A stretch of DNA of 25,963 bases from Bacillota bacterium (lineage in GTDB: Bacteria > Bacillota_E > JAJZYS01 > JAJYTV01). Positions 6,345 to 14,370 of the stretch are shown one piece after another (within the stretch, counting starts at the first letter, position 1; the number at the start of each line of letters is the position of its first letter). A model generated the notes under the pieces. That model ran no database searches. It was given only the letters and a program-made list of their open reading frames with translations, and had not been told where the DNA came from. Made by a program: the position numbers and the translations under genes. The stretch covers positions 1 through 25,963 of the forward strand of contig JAJZVM010000051.1 of the NCBI GenBank assembly GCA_021845645.1, written 5' to 3'.

Positions 6345-7373
6345 TCAGGCCTGCACCCGGGCCGCCAGCTGGCGCAGGGCCACCGTGGTCGGGGCGAGCG
6401 GATGGGCCTCGATGAGAAGCTTGCCCTCCGCCGCCAAGGCGTGCACGCGAGGGTCCTCCTGCAGGACGCCCCAGAGGGGGATCTCCTTGCCGGTCTCTTC
6501 GCGGACGCTGCGCGCGAAGCCGAGCAGGCGATCGGAGGCGTCGCGGTAGCTGTGCACCCGGTTGACCACGAGGGCCCCCGAGCGCAGCCGTCCGGACTCG
6601 CCGAAGGCCTGCAGAAGGCTCAAGGTATCCGCCATGCTCGCCGGCTCGTCGATGGTGACGAAGAGGACGCGGTCGACGCCCTGCCAGAGCGCCGTGACGT
6701 CCTGCCCGACGCCGGCGCGGGAGTCCAGGACGACAAAGTCGTAGGCGGGTCTCAGTTCCTGCACGACGGTCAGGAGATGGCCGAGCTTCCAGACGGAGGG
6801 GTCGCCCCACTTGGCGCCCATGGCCCCCGGCAGCACGGCGAGGTTCGGGCGCACCGCCTGCTGCAGGGCCGCCTCGCTCGATACCTTGCGGTCCAGCACG
6901 TGACCCAGGTGCGGCTCGCGCGGCAGGCCAAGGTTCACCGCGATGTCCGCGGTGCCGAGATCCGCGTCCACAAGCGCCACGCGGGCACCCTGCTGGGCCA
7001 GCAGCAGCCCGAGGCCGAGCGACACGAACGTCTTGCCGGAGCCGCCCTTGCCGCCGGTGACCAGGATGGCGCGCCCTTCCTTGGGCGTGTAGAGCACATC
7101 CTGGATCAGGGGCTCCGCGAGCTCCACCGCGAAGCTCGGCACGGGGCGCAGGGTACGGGCACGCACCGTGGCCGTGACGGCTCTCAGGCCATCCTTGCGC
7201 AAGAGCTCCACCTCGGTGCCCGGCGGCACCCAAGGCAGGCCTCCGTCGCCGCGCGGCACCTGGACGAGAAGCGACCGCCCGCCGCCCGCCGTCACCGGGC
7301 AGGCGGTGTAGGCCGGGTCCCGGTCCTTGATGCGCATGCGGACCTGCAAATGGCTGAGGGGTTCGTAAGGCAA
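6345..7373 (-). CDS. MinD/FlhG-like ParA-family ATPase with an N-terminal YcgR-N-like domain
   Basis: This 342-residue protein starts at TTG 7373-7371 with GGAAGGG upstream. Residues about 5-95 look like a beta-barrel of the YcgR N-terminal (PilZN) type, with L-L-V-Q-V-P, a P-G-T-E-V-E-L turn and a closing E-L-A-E-P-L-I. Residues 100-342 are a MinD-type ATPase: deviant Walker A G-G-K-G-G-S-G-K-T (107-115), A' box V-D-A-D-L-G (135-140) and V-V-L-D-S (Asp217). FlhG/MinD proteins set flagellar number and position, usually with FlhF. It is the last gene of the chemotaxis operon, 65 bases after cheR. No C-terminal amphipathic membrane helix is obvious. The usual FlhG activating N-terminal motif (D-Q-A-x-x-L-R) is absent and the extra domain stands in its place. 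Confidence 0.8.
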   Translation of the reverse strand: MPYEPLSHLQVRMRIKDRDPAYTACPVTAGGGRSLLVQVPRGDGGLPWVPPGTEVELLRKDGLRAVTATVRARTLRPVPSFAVELAEPLIQDVLYTPKEGRAILVTGGKGGSGKTFVSLGLGLLLAQQGARVALVDADLGTADIAVNLGLPREPHLGHVLDRKVSSEAALQQAVRPNLAVLPGAMGAKWGDPSVWKLGHLLTVVQELRPAYDFVVLDSRAGVGQDVTALWQGVDRVLFVTIDEPASMADTLSLLQAFGESGRLRSGALVVNRVHSYRDASDRLLGFARSVREETGKEIPLWGVLQEDPRVHALAAEGKLLIEAHPLAPTTVALRQLAARVQA

Positions 7374-7438
7374 CCGGGCACGTCCCTTCCAAGGCTGCTA
7401 GCGGTACGGTTCGGAGGTCCCCGGGCGGATTCCTTGCG

Positions 7439-8209
7439 TCAGGCGCGGGCGAAGAAGAACGGCCGCACCTGCCGCAGGCCCACTTCCTGCGGCCGCAGGA
7501 TGGCCTCCGTGGCGCCGACCATCAGGAGCCCGTGCGGCGCGAGTGAGCGGCTGAATCCCTGGAGCACCTGCGTCTTGGCTTCCTCCGTGAAGTAGATCGC
7601 GACGTTGCGGAAGAGGATGAGGTCCTGCTGTTCCGGGTAGGGGTCGCGCAGGAGGTCATGGTGGCGGAAGGCGATGAAGCGCCTCAGGTCCTCCCGCACC
7701 CGGAACTGGCCGCTTTCCTGGACGAAGTAGCGCTGCAGACGCCCAGGGTCCACGCGCTTGAGCTCCTCCTCGCGGTAGACGCCCGCCTTGGCGCGCTCGA
7801 GACTCTTGTCATCGATGTCGGTCGCCAGGATGTGCGCCCCGCCAAGTCCCCGCTCCTCGAGGAGCAGCATCGCGAGGGAGTACGCCTCGGCGCCGATCGA
7901 GCAGCCAGCGCTCCAGACCTTGAGCGCCTCCGCCTGCGGCAGGGTGGCGACAAGTTCGCGCAGGCGCGTGAAGAAGTCGGGGTCGCGGAAGAACTCGGAG
8001 ACGTGGATCGTGAGATACGAGAGAAGTTCGCCGCCGAGCGGCTGCTCCTCGCGTAGCGCCCGCGCGAGAGCGTCGAGGTTGCCGTAGCCGTGCTGCTGCG
8101 CGTAGGCCCTAAGCCTGCGCTCCATCTGCTCGCGCTTGTATTGGCTGAGATCGAGCCCGAGCCGCTGGCGAACCGCCTGCTGCAGCACGAGGTAGTCGTC
8201 AGTGGCCAC
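7439..8209 (-). CDS. cheR: CheR, chemoreceptor glutamate methyltransferase
   Basis: This 256-residue cytosolic enzyme uses S-adenosylmethionine to methylate glutamates on chemoreceptors. It has a helical N-terminal domain (1-65), then T-x-H-V-S-E-F-F-R-D (67-76). A Rossmann fold follows with G-C-S-I-G-A-E-A-Y-S-L-A (102-113) and the acidic A-T-D-I-D (129-133). The motif near 199-207 reads F-R-N-V-A-I-Y-F where most family members have C-R-N. The SAM loop is usually G-C-S-x-G-E-E-P-Y-S; here the first Glu is Ala and Pro is Ala, a modest deviation. It starts at GTG 8209, 11 bases inside the end of cheB, with GGAGG in the cheB tail. Confidence 0.93.
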   Translation of the reverse strand: MATDDYLVLQQAVRQRLGLDLSQYKREQMERRLRAYAQQHGYGNLDALARALREEQPLGGELLSYLTIHVSEFFRDPDFFTRLRELVATLPQAEALKVWSAGCSIGAEAYSLAMLLLEERGLGGAHILATDIDDKSLERAKAGVYREEELKRVDPGRLQRYFVQESGQFRVREDLRRFIAFRHHDLLRDPYPEQQDLILFRNVAIYFTEEAKTQVLQGFSRSLAPHGLLMVGATEAILRPQEVGLRQVRPFFFARA

Positions 8210-9266
8210 GCGAAACCTCCTCCGTGAAGCGGACGATCTCGTCCGCGACGTTGCCGAGGTCGGCGATGCTGTCCGCGACGCCCGCCTCGACGACCGACTT
8301 CGGCATCCCGTAGATGAGCGCGGTGCGTTCGGACTCCGCGATCACGCGGCCGCCCGCATCGTGCACCCGGCGCGCGCCGTCGGTGCCGTCGCGGCCCATG
8401 CCCGTGAGAATGGCCGCCACGACCGCTCCGGGATAGCTCGCGGCCGCGGTGCGCAGCGTGACGTCGACGGCTGGGCGGACGCCATGCTCGCTTGGGGTGT
8501 CCTGCAAGCGCAGGACCCGACCCGCCACCACCATGTGATGACCCGCAGGGGCTACCCGGACGACGCCCTCGCGCAGTTCCTCGCCGTCCTCGGCTTCCCG
8601 CACGGGCAGGGGGCCCTGCTCGTCCAGGCGTTCCGCCAGGGACTTCGTGAAGCCGGGCGGCATGTGCTGCACGACCAGCACCGTCGGGCGAAAGCCCCCG
8701 GGCAGGCGCGGGACGACGTTGAAGAGCGCCCTCGGGCCACCCGTGGACGAGCCGATGACAACGAGAGGGCTTTGGCCGGCACGCCATGGCGCCGCCGGAG
8801 CGGGTGTGACCTTGCTGGGCGCCGGCGGGGCCGCCGGCTGGCCATGCGGCAGGAGCGCCTGGCGCCCACGCTCGCCGAGCTGCAGCAGCTTCTCCGCGAC
8901 GACGCGCGCCAGAGCCTGGGCCTCGTCCTGGTTCGTCGCCTTCGCGACGAAGTCCAGGGCGCCGGCGTTCAAAGCCTCCATCGTCACGCGGCTGCCCTCG
9001 CGCGTCAGGCTCGAGACCATGAGGATCGGCGTCGGCGTCTCCCGCATGATCCGCCTCACCGCTTCGATGCCGCCCATCCCGGGCATTTCGACGTCCATGG
9101 TGATGACATCGGGCTTCACCAGGGCCACCGTGCGCAGGGCTTCCTCGCCGCTGCCCGCACGGCCGACGATCTCGATGCCCGGTACGCCCTCCACGGCGCG
9201 CGCGATGAACTGGCGGGCGACGGCGGAGTCGTCGCAGATGAGGACGCGCACGGTACCCTGAAGCAT
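8199..9266 (-). CDS. cheB: CheB, response-regulator methylesterase/glutamine deamidase
   Basis: It starts at ATG 9266-9264 behind GGAGG and is 355 residues long. The receiver domain (about 5-125) has D12-D13, phospho-acceptor Asp58 in T-M-D-V-E-M-P and a Lys at 109. A proline/alanine-rich linker spans about 138-165. The catalytic domain carries the Ser-His-Asp triad: Ser174 in G-S-S-T-G-G-P, His201 in Q-H-M-P-P-G-F and Asp293 in G-M-G-R-D-G. CheB removes methyl groups from receptor glutamates when phosphorylated by CheA, opposing CheR, whose gene overlaps its end. A longer open frame upstream lies over cheD and is not coding. Confidence 0.95.
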   Translation of the reverse strand: MLQGTVRVLICDDSAVARQFIARAVEGVPGIEIVGRAGSGEEALRTVALVKPDVITMDVEMPGMGGIEAVRRIMRETPTPILMVSSLTREGSRVTMEALNAGALDFVAKATNQDEAQALARVVAEKLLQLGERGRQALLPHGQPAAPPAPSKVTPAPAAPWRAGQSPLVVIGSSTGGPRALFNVVPRLPGGFRPTVLVVQHMPPGFTKSLAERLDEQGPLPVREAEDGEELREGVVRVAPAGHHMVVAGRVLRLQDTPSEHGVRPAVDVTLRTAAASYPGAVVAAILTGMGRDGTDGARRVHDAGGRVIAESERTALIYGMPKSVVEAGVADSIADLGNVADEIVRFTEEVSRGH

Positions 9267-9306
9267 GTCGAAGAACCTCCTGCAGAGCGGGACGAGTCGG
9301 AAAGGG

Positions 9307-9786
9307 TCAGATCCTGGTGTGGGGTGCGGCCAGCACCCTGACGTCGAGTCGCCGCTCGGCGGCGTCGAACACGACCGTCCGGCCGCGGCTGCCGCCGACA
9401 TCCTCCTGCTCGATCGGGATGCGGGCGCGACCAAGTTCCTCGCGGACGGCCTGGATGTTCTGGTCGCCGATCGCACTGGTGAAACCAAGCACCGCGGCTC
9501 CTCCGACGATCGCCGCGCGCAACTGGGACTTCGGCACCCCGGCTTTCGCCATCTCGGCGACCAGGAGCGGTATGGCCTGGTCGGCGTAGCGGCCAGGCTC
9601 GTTCCCGTCATCCCGGTAGGACTCCGGGCTCTTCGGCAGGACGACATGCGCCGCCGCCACGGTCTCACAGGTCGGGCAGTAGAGGAAGACCGCGACGCAC
9701 GAGCCGAGGCCGAAGACGGAGAGCTGCTCTGCCCCCTTGCGGCTCAGGCGCACCTCCCCAAGGCCCACCGACAGCGGGTGGGTCAT
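9307..9786 (-). CDS. cheD: CheD, chemoreceptor glutamine deamidase
   Basis: This 159-residue protein has the CheD catalytic Cys30 in F-G-L-G-S-C-V-A-V and His47 in A-A-H-V-V-L-P. The later blocks G-G-A-A-V-L, I-G-D-Q-N and D-V-G-G-S-R-G-R-T-V are also present. CheD deamidates receptor glutamines and, in Bacillus-type systems, binds and stimulates CheC. The start ATG overlaps the cheC stop as ATGA, which fits a CheC-CheD partnership. The cheB start follows after about 40 bases. Confidence 0.95.
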   Translation of the reverse strand: MTHPLSVGLGEVRLSRKGAEQLSVFGLGSCVAVFLYCPTCETVAAAHVVLPKSPESYRDDGNEPGRYADQAIPLLVAEMAKAGVPKSQLRAAIVGGAAVLGFTSAIGDQNIQAVREELGRARIPIEQEDVGGSRGRTVVFDAAERRLDVRVLAAPHTRI

Positions 9787-10301
9787 GGCGCCAACCCCAG
9801 GCGCATGAGAATGAGCGTCGCGCCGATGCGGCGGTCGGCGGCGTGCATCCGGATGCCCAGGCTGAGGACGCTGGTCCCCTTGGGCGAGTTGGCGAGCACG
9901 GAGCTGATCACGGCCCCGGCCATGTCCACCGTCGAGACCGGCGTCGTGGGCGTCAGGCGGCCACTCTCCCGGTCGGCAAGGTCCGAGAGGAAACGCCCGG
10001 CGATCACGTTGCCGACCTCCCGGCAGGCGTCGAGGATGGCCTCGGCGCCGGCGCCCTCGCCGAGCATCAGGTCTCCCAGGGCCCGGGCGTCGGGCAGTGG
10101 AAAGAGCAGCAGGATCTGCGCGCCGCGCCCGTTCTCGTCCGTAAGGTAAACCGCCACCGAGGGGTCGTCCGGTGGGCCGGCCAGGTTCGGCAGCTCGCGC
10201 AGACTGAGTTCGTGCCGGCCGAGCTCGCTCAGTTCCACCGGCACGCCAAGAAGGTCGGCGAGCACCGGGCCGAGCGCGTGCGGATCGGCGCCCTGCCTCA
10301 T
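9783..10301 (-). CDS. cheC: CheC-like CheY-P phosphatase with a single active-site motif
   Basis: This 172-residue protein has one clear phosphatase signature, D91-x3-E95-x2-N98 followed by P121 (D-x3-E-x2-N-x22-P). Canonical CheC has two such sites, the first in its N-terminal helix. Here the protein begins MRQGADPHALGPVLADLLGV, lacking the first E-x-x-N helix. The ATG overlaps the cheA stop as ATGA, so an upstream start is not available and the shortening seems real. CheC removes phosphate from CheY-P and is activated by CheD, encoded next. Confidence 0.85.
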   Translation of the reverse strand: MRQGADPHALGPVLADLLGVPVELSELGRHELSLRELPNLAGPPDDPSVAVYLTDENGRGAQILLLFPLPDARALGDLMLGEGAGAEAILDACREVGNVIAGRFLSDLADRESGRLTPTTPVSTVDMAGAVISSVLANSPKGTSVLSLGIRMHAADRRIGATLILMRLGLAP

Positions 10302-12301
10302 GAGGCGTCCTTGCCCTGCAGGAAGAAGCGCACGTCCGTCACGAGTGCCAGCTGGCCGTCACCCAGGATGGTCGCGCCGGTGAGTCCGGGCACGGCTCCA
10401 AGGAAGTCGCCGAACGACTTCAGCACGATCTCCTGCTCGCCCAGGAGCGCCTCCACCCTGAGCGCCACCTGCTGCCGCCCGCTGCCCACCACGACGGCGA
10501 AACTCTCCCCCACGCGATCGGTGTCGCCGTAGAGCTTGGCAAGCCCCTGCAAGGGAATCAGCTGTCCGCGATCGGCCAGCAGAGACCGGCCATAGGTCTG
10601 CTGAACGTTCGTGTCCGTGAGCTTGACGATCTGGCGCACGGCGCTCAGCGGTAGAGCGTAGATCTCTTCGCCCGTCCGCACCAGAAGTGCCCGCATGATC
10701 GCGAGCGTCAGCGGGATGCGCAGCCTGAAGGTGGTACCCTCGCCACGCTGGCTGACGATCTCAATGAGGCCGGAGAGGCGCTCGAGCGAGCTGCGCACGG
10801 CGTCCAGCCCGACGCCGCGCCCGGAGATCTCGGTCACCTCTTTCGCCGTGGAGAAGCCTGGGGCGAAGATGAGTTCCTGGGCTTCGCGCTCGGTCAGCTG
10901 CTCGGCCTGCTCCGGCGTGATCACGCCGCGCTGGAGCGCGACCTCCTTGACCCGCTGCACGTCGATGCCGCCGCCGTCGTCCGTGAGCTCGATGACGATG
11001 TAGCCTTCCTCGGTGCCGGCGTGCAGGCGCACCCGGCCGGTCTCCGGCTTGCCAGATGCCCTGCGCGCCTCCGCGGACTCGATGCCGTGGTCGACGGCGT
11101 TGCGCAGGAGGTGCGTCAGGGGGTCGCCGAGCTCGTCCATCACCATGCGGTCGAGTTCGGTGTCGAGACCGGTCATCTCGAACTGGACCTTCTTGCCGGC
11201 CTTCTGGCCAAGGTCCCGGACAAGGCGGGGATAGCGCCTGAAGAGGTGCTCGATCGGCAGCATCCTGGCCTTCATGATGCTCTCCTGCAGATCGAGGGTG
11301 ACCCGGCCGAGGTGGACGGACGTGCGGGAGAGCTCGTTCCTGATCTCTTCCTGGTCCTGGTCCTTGCCCTCGCGCCCGCGCCCCCCCTCGAGGTGGCTGA
11401 TCAGGTCGGCGACGCGGGTGCGGTCCAGCACCAGTTCGCCGACGAGATTCATCAGGTGGTCGAGGAGGTCGACGCGCACGCGCACCGTCTGCGCTCCAGC
11501 CTGCTCGAGGCTGTCGCCGCCACCGCCGTTCGCGCCATTGCCGCTGGTGTTCGGCGCCGCCTGCTGCGGCCTTTCCTCTTCGGCGCGCGCGAGCGCGATA
11601 TCGTCGACGCCCTCGAGTGCCTCGGCGATCTGCTCCGTGGCGGAGGCTGCCCCTGCGGCTTCCAGGATGAAGACAAGGTCGGCCGTGTAGCCCTGGAACT
11701 GGGCCAGCGCTTCCTGGGCGGGCTGGCTTGTTTCGATGCGCCCGACCCGCGAGAGGGCCTGGTAGGCCTGGAAGACGCGCACCGCCGGCATCGGGCAGTC
11801 CGGGCTGACATCGAGGCGGACCCGGTAGCGCGGTCCCCCCGCTGCGCTCGCACTGGCAGGAGCGGTGAGTTCGCCCTCCACCGCAGGCCCGGCCGCCGCA
11901 GTCTCGCCCGCCGCCGCGGCAACCTCCGCCTCGGCGGGAACCGTCGGGGCCGCGGGCGATTCGCCGCGCGCGAACATGGCCAGGAGATCACGCATCGTGT
12001 CGATGCCGCTCAGGACCGCCTGGATCATGGCTGGCGTCAGGGCGACGCGGCCCGAGCGCAGGTCGTCGAAGCGCGCCTCGAGATGGTGCATGTGGTCGGC
12101 CAGACCCTGCTCGCCCATCAGGCCAGCATTGCCCTTCAAGGTGTGCGCGGCGCGGAACATCGCCTGCAACGTCTCGTCGGCGATGCCGCCCTGTTCCATC
12201 GCGAGCGCCCCGGACTCGAGCACCTGCACGAGTTCGTCGGCCTCCGCGAGAAAAAGCTGGCGATCGTCTTCGGTCAGGGACCAGCCAAGATCATTCGCCA
12301 T
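10298..12301 (-). CDS. cheA: CheA, chemotaxis histidine kinase
   Basis: From ATG 12301-12299 the protein has 667 residues. The order is HPt domain P1 with His53 in A-A-H-T-L-K-G; a P2 CheY/CheB-docking domain at about 156-240, flanked by low-complexity linkers; dimerisation P3 at about 272-345; ATP-binding P4 with N401 (N-A-V-D-H-G), D441-x-G-x-G and G-R-G-V-G-L-D (494-500); and CheW-like P5 to the end. It autophosphorylates in complex with receptors and CheW, and passes phosphate to CheY and CheB. The start overlaps the end of cheW by 11 bases. A longer frame upstream would run through cheW and is unlikely. Confidence 0.96.
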   Translation of the reverse strand: MANDLGWSLTEDDRQLFLAEADELVQVLESGALAMEQGGIADETLQAMFRAAHTLKGNAGLMGEQGLADHMHHLEARFDDLRSGRVALTPAMIQAVLSGIDTMRDLLAMFARGESPAAPTVPAEAEVAAAAGETAAAGPAVEGELTAPASASAAGGPRYRVRLDVSPDCPMPAVRVFQAYQALSRVGRIETSQPAQEALAQFQGYTADLVFILEAAGAASATEQIAEALEGVDDIALARAEEERPQQAAPNTSGNGANGGGGDSLEQAGAQTVRVRVDLLDHLMNLVGELVLDRTRVADLISHLEGGRGREGKDQDQEEIRNELSRTSVHLGRVTLDLQESIMKARMLPIEHLFRRYPRLVRDLGQKAGKKVQFEMTGLDTELDRMVMDELGDPLTHLLRNAVDHGIESAEARRASGKPETGRVRLHAGTEEGYIVIELTDDGGGIDVQRVKEVALQRGVITPEQAEQLTEREAQELIFAPGFSTAKEVTEISGRGVGLDAVRSSLERLSGLIEIVSQRGEGTTFRLRIPLTLAIMRALLVRTGEEIYALPLSAVRQIVKLTDTNVQQTYGRSLLADRGQLIPLQGLAKLYGDTDRVGESFAVVVGSGRQQVALRVEALLGEQEIVLKSFGDFLGAVPGLTGATILGDGQLALVTDVRFFLQGKDAS

Positions 12302-12821
12302 GGTCCGCCCCCCGCTTCCCCGCCTCGCCCGACATGGCGTTGTAGCCGCCACCCGGACCGACGGCCGCGTGGTTCGCGGCGTCGATGGCGATGTCGGACT
12401 CCTCGAACGCCTTTTGAAGGTCCAGCAGCACGACGAGGAACTCCGGCAACTTGGCGATGCCCACGACATACCGCGCCTGCGGTCCCGAGATCGCGGCGGG
12501 CGGCGGCTCGATCGCCTCGACGGGGATGCGCACCACCTGCGACACCCCGTCCACGGCGATTCCGGCCGTCTCGCTGTGCAGCTGCATGATGACGATGTGG
12601 GTCGAGCGTGCGGAGTCCCCGCCGAGGCGGAAGCGGCGCCTCAGGTCCATGACGGGCAAGACCTTGCCCCGAAGGTTGATGACGCCCTGGACGAAATCCT
12701 GGGCCGACGGCACCTGGCTTACCTCAGGGCGCGTAATGACCTCGAGGACATTCTCCACTTCCACGCCATACCGAACGCCTTCGATCTCGAAGAGCACGAA
12801 CTGCAGATCCCCGTCGCTCAT
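12291..12821 (-). CDS. cheW: CheW, receptor-kinase coupling protein
   Basis: This 176-residue protein has the CheW double beta-barrel pattern: F-V-L-F-E-I-E-G-V-R-Y-G-V, V-I-T-R-P, F-V-Q-G-V-I-N-L-R-G-K-V-L-P-V-M-D-L and a later V-D-G-V-S-Q-V. It links chemoreceptors to CheA at the membrane array. It starts at ATG 12821-12819 behind GGGGGA. A tail of about 30 residues, rich in Gly and Ala, follows the barrel and partly overlaps the cheA start. Confidence 0.95.
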   Translation of the reverse strand: MSDGDLQFVLFEIEGVRYGVEVENVLEVITRPEVSQVPSAQDFVQGVINLRGKVLPVMDLRRRFRLGGDSARSTHIVIMQLHSETAGIAVDGVSQVVRIPVEAIEPPPAAISGPQARYVVGIAKLPEFLVVLLDLQKAFEESDIAIDAANHAAVGPGGGYNAMSGEAGKRGADHGE

Positions 12822-12865
12822 AGGCTCATCCCCCGGCGCCCGATCCCCAAGTTCTGGGCGAACAA

Positions 12866-12871
12866 ATTATA
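12866..12871 (-). promoter_or_regulatory. Possible -10 element upstream of cheW
   Basis: The minus strand reads TATAAT at 12871-12866 in an AT-rich patch within the 81-base gap between cheY and cheW, the widest gap inside the chemotaxis operon. No good TTGACA-like -35 lies at 16-19 bases (GACTTT is the closest), so this is a weak internal promoter candidate for cheW-cheA and the genes after them. Confidence 0.35.
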
Positions 12872-12902
12872 CCGGAAGCAATAATAGAAAAGTCTGAACG
12901 GC

Positions 12903-13262
12903 CTAGCCCACGACTTGGCGGGTGACGGCCTCAAGCACCTTCTCCGGCCTGAACGGTTTGACGATGAAGTCCTTGGCGCCGGCCTTGATCGCTTCCAGCA
13001 CGATGGACTGCTGGCCGAGCGCCGAGCACATGATCACGCGGGCCGTCGGATTTCCCTGACGGATGCGTTTCAAGGCTTCGAGGCCGTCCATCTCCGGCAT
13101 CGTGACGTCCATCAGAACGAGCGCCGGACGCTCGCGCTCGAAGGTCTCCACGGCCTCCTTGCCGTTCGCGGCTTCCACGACGGCATGTCCCGCTCCCTCG
13201 AGCAGGCCTCGGAGCCTGCTGCGCATGAACATGGCGTCGTCCACCACCAGGATCTTGGCCAC
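12903..13262 (-). CDS. cheY: CheY, chemotaxis response regulator
   Basis: This is a single receiver domain of 119 residues from GTG 13262-13260 behind GGGGGAAG. It has the acidic pair D8-D9, phospho-acceptor Asp in L-V-L-M-D-V-T-M-P, the conserved Thr/Ser as C-S-A and Lys in I-V-K-P-F. There is no output domain. Phosphorylated by CheA, it binds the flagellar switch. It sits between the HD-GYP-like gene and cheW, and close to genes for phosphatases CheX and CheC. Confidence 0.95.
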   Translation of the reverse strand: MAKILVVDDAMFMRSRLRGLLEGAGHAVVEAANGKEAVETFERERPALVLMDVTMPEMDGLEALKRIRQGNPTARVIMCSALGQQSIVLEAIKAGAKDFIVKPFRPEKVLEAVTRQVVG

Positions 13263-13286
13263 TGCGTCTTCCCCCCGACGATTCAG

Positions 13287-14357
13287 CTAAGCGATCACGC
13301 GGAGTATGGTTGTCGCCTGCATGTCGCGCTGGCTGAGATCCAGCTCCGCGAACTCCTCTAGGCGGTTGCCTTCCTTGTCCATGAACACCCGGACGAGTGG
13401 TCTCGCCTTGAGGCCCGTGGGCACCCGCAGCACCACGGCGCGCTCGCCGGTCGAGAGTTCCACCTCGGTCCCGACCGGGAACGGCGGCACCATGTGGTGG
13501 AACGCGACCACCGTGTCGTAGTCGAAGAGGCTGCCGGCGGCTCCGTCCACCTCCGCCAGGGCCTCCTCCGGCGAGAGCACGGCCCTATCCGGACGCGGCA
13601 GCAGCATCGCCGCAAAGACGTCGCAGACCGCGAGGATGCGCGCCGTCGGGTGGATCTCGTCGCCGCGCATGCGGTTTGGATAGCCGCTGCCATCCATCCG
13701 CTCGTGGTGCTGGGCGATCGCCGCCCGCGTCACCGCGGTCCAGCCCTCCCGTGCTTCCACGTAGCGCAGGCCTGAGGCCACGTGGGCGTGCAGGGCATCG
13801 ATGTCGTCCTGAGAGAGGGCACCCTGGCGCCATCGCACGTCCTGCGGCACGAGCAGCATGCCGAGATCGCAGGCCAGTCCCGCGGCTGCGAGATCGCCCG
13901 CGTAGCGGGGCAAGCGCATGGCCTGCGCGAGCCGCACCGCCAGGCTGGCGCGGTTGAGAGCGTGGATCTCGTCGCGTTGGGACTGGTTCTGCGGATGCAG
14001 CACGGCGGCCACGTCGAGCGGCGTGTCGAAGGAATCCTGGATCACCGCCTGCGCCAGGTGCAGGAAGGGCACATAGGGCAGGGGATCCTTGGGGCGCATC
14101 TGCAGGCGCTCGCTGGCTTCGTGGAACACCGCGGCCGCGAGACGCAGCGTCGGTGGCGAGACGAGCGAGGAGTACTGGAGGTCCTGGAAGGCGGGGTCTT
14201 CGACGAAAACGATGTGGACGCCCGCTTCCTGCAGGCGCCGTGCAAGGTCCGCGTCGATGACGGTGCCGCGCGGCGCCAGCGGCCGTCCCGTCGCGTCGGT
14301 GGGGGGATCCGCGAGGGTGAACCCTACGGCGCCCACCCCTAGGCGCATGCGCCTCAT
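13287..14357 (-). CDS. HD-GYP-like protein with an altered HD motif
   Basis: This 356-residue protein starts at ATG 14357-14355 behind AGGAGG. An N-terminal DUF3391-like region (1-115) precedes an HD-GYP-type domain (about 125-285), and a beta-rich tail has G-T-E-V-E-L-S-T-G-E-R-A-V-V-L. Visible HD-GYP blocks are the second His in L-H-A-H-V-A-S-G (H192), Q-H-H-E-R-M-D-G-S-G-Y-P (216-227) and C-D-V-F-A-A-M (245-251). The defining H-D of the metal site is replaced by Cys163-Asp164 in L-A-C-D-L-G-M, and the usual G-K by G-M. HD-GYP enzymes hydrolyse cyclic di-GMP. This one may be inactive or have altered metal use and may act as a sensor. Gaps to the cheX and cheY genes are 13 and 24 bases. Confidence 0.82.
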   Translation of the reverse strand: MRRMRLGVGAVGFTLADPPTDATGRPLAPRGTVIDADLARRLQEAGVHIVFVEDPAFQDLQYSSLVSPPTLRLAAAVFHEASERLQMRPKDPLPYVPFLHLAQAVIQDSFDTPLDVAAVLHPQNQSQRDEIHALNRASLAVRLAQAMRLPRYAGDLAAAGLACDLGMLLVPQDVRWRQGALSQDDIDALHAHVASGLRYVEAREGWTAVTRAAIAQHHERMDGSGYPNRMRGDEIHPTARILAVCDVFAAMLLPRPDRAVLSPEEALAEVDGAAGSLFDYDTVVAFHHMVPPFPVGTEVELSTGERAVVLRVPTGLKARPLVRVFMDKEGNRLEEFAELDLSQRDMQATTILRVIA

Positions 14358-14370
14358 GGGTTTGTCCTCC

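Noticed and set aside
6159..7595. A 478-codon plus-strand open frame opposite the MinD-like gene and its neighbours
   Set aside because: It is antisense to a clear P-loop ATPase and to the ends of two genes, with no recognisable domain.
11021..12589. A 522-codon plus-strand open frame opposite cheA and cheW
   Set aside because: It is an antisense frame over clearly conserved cheA and cheW, its composition is low-complexity and Arg/Ala/His-rich, and it has no family features. High GC content produces such frames.
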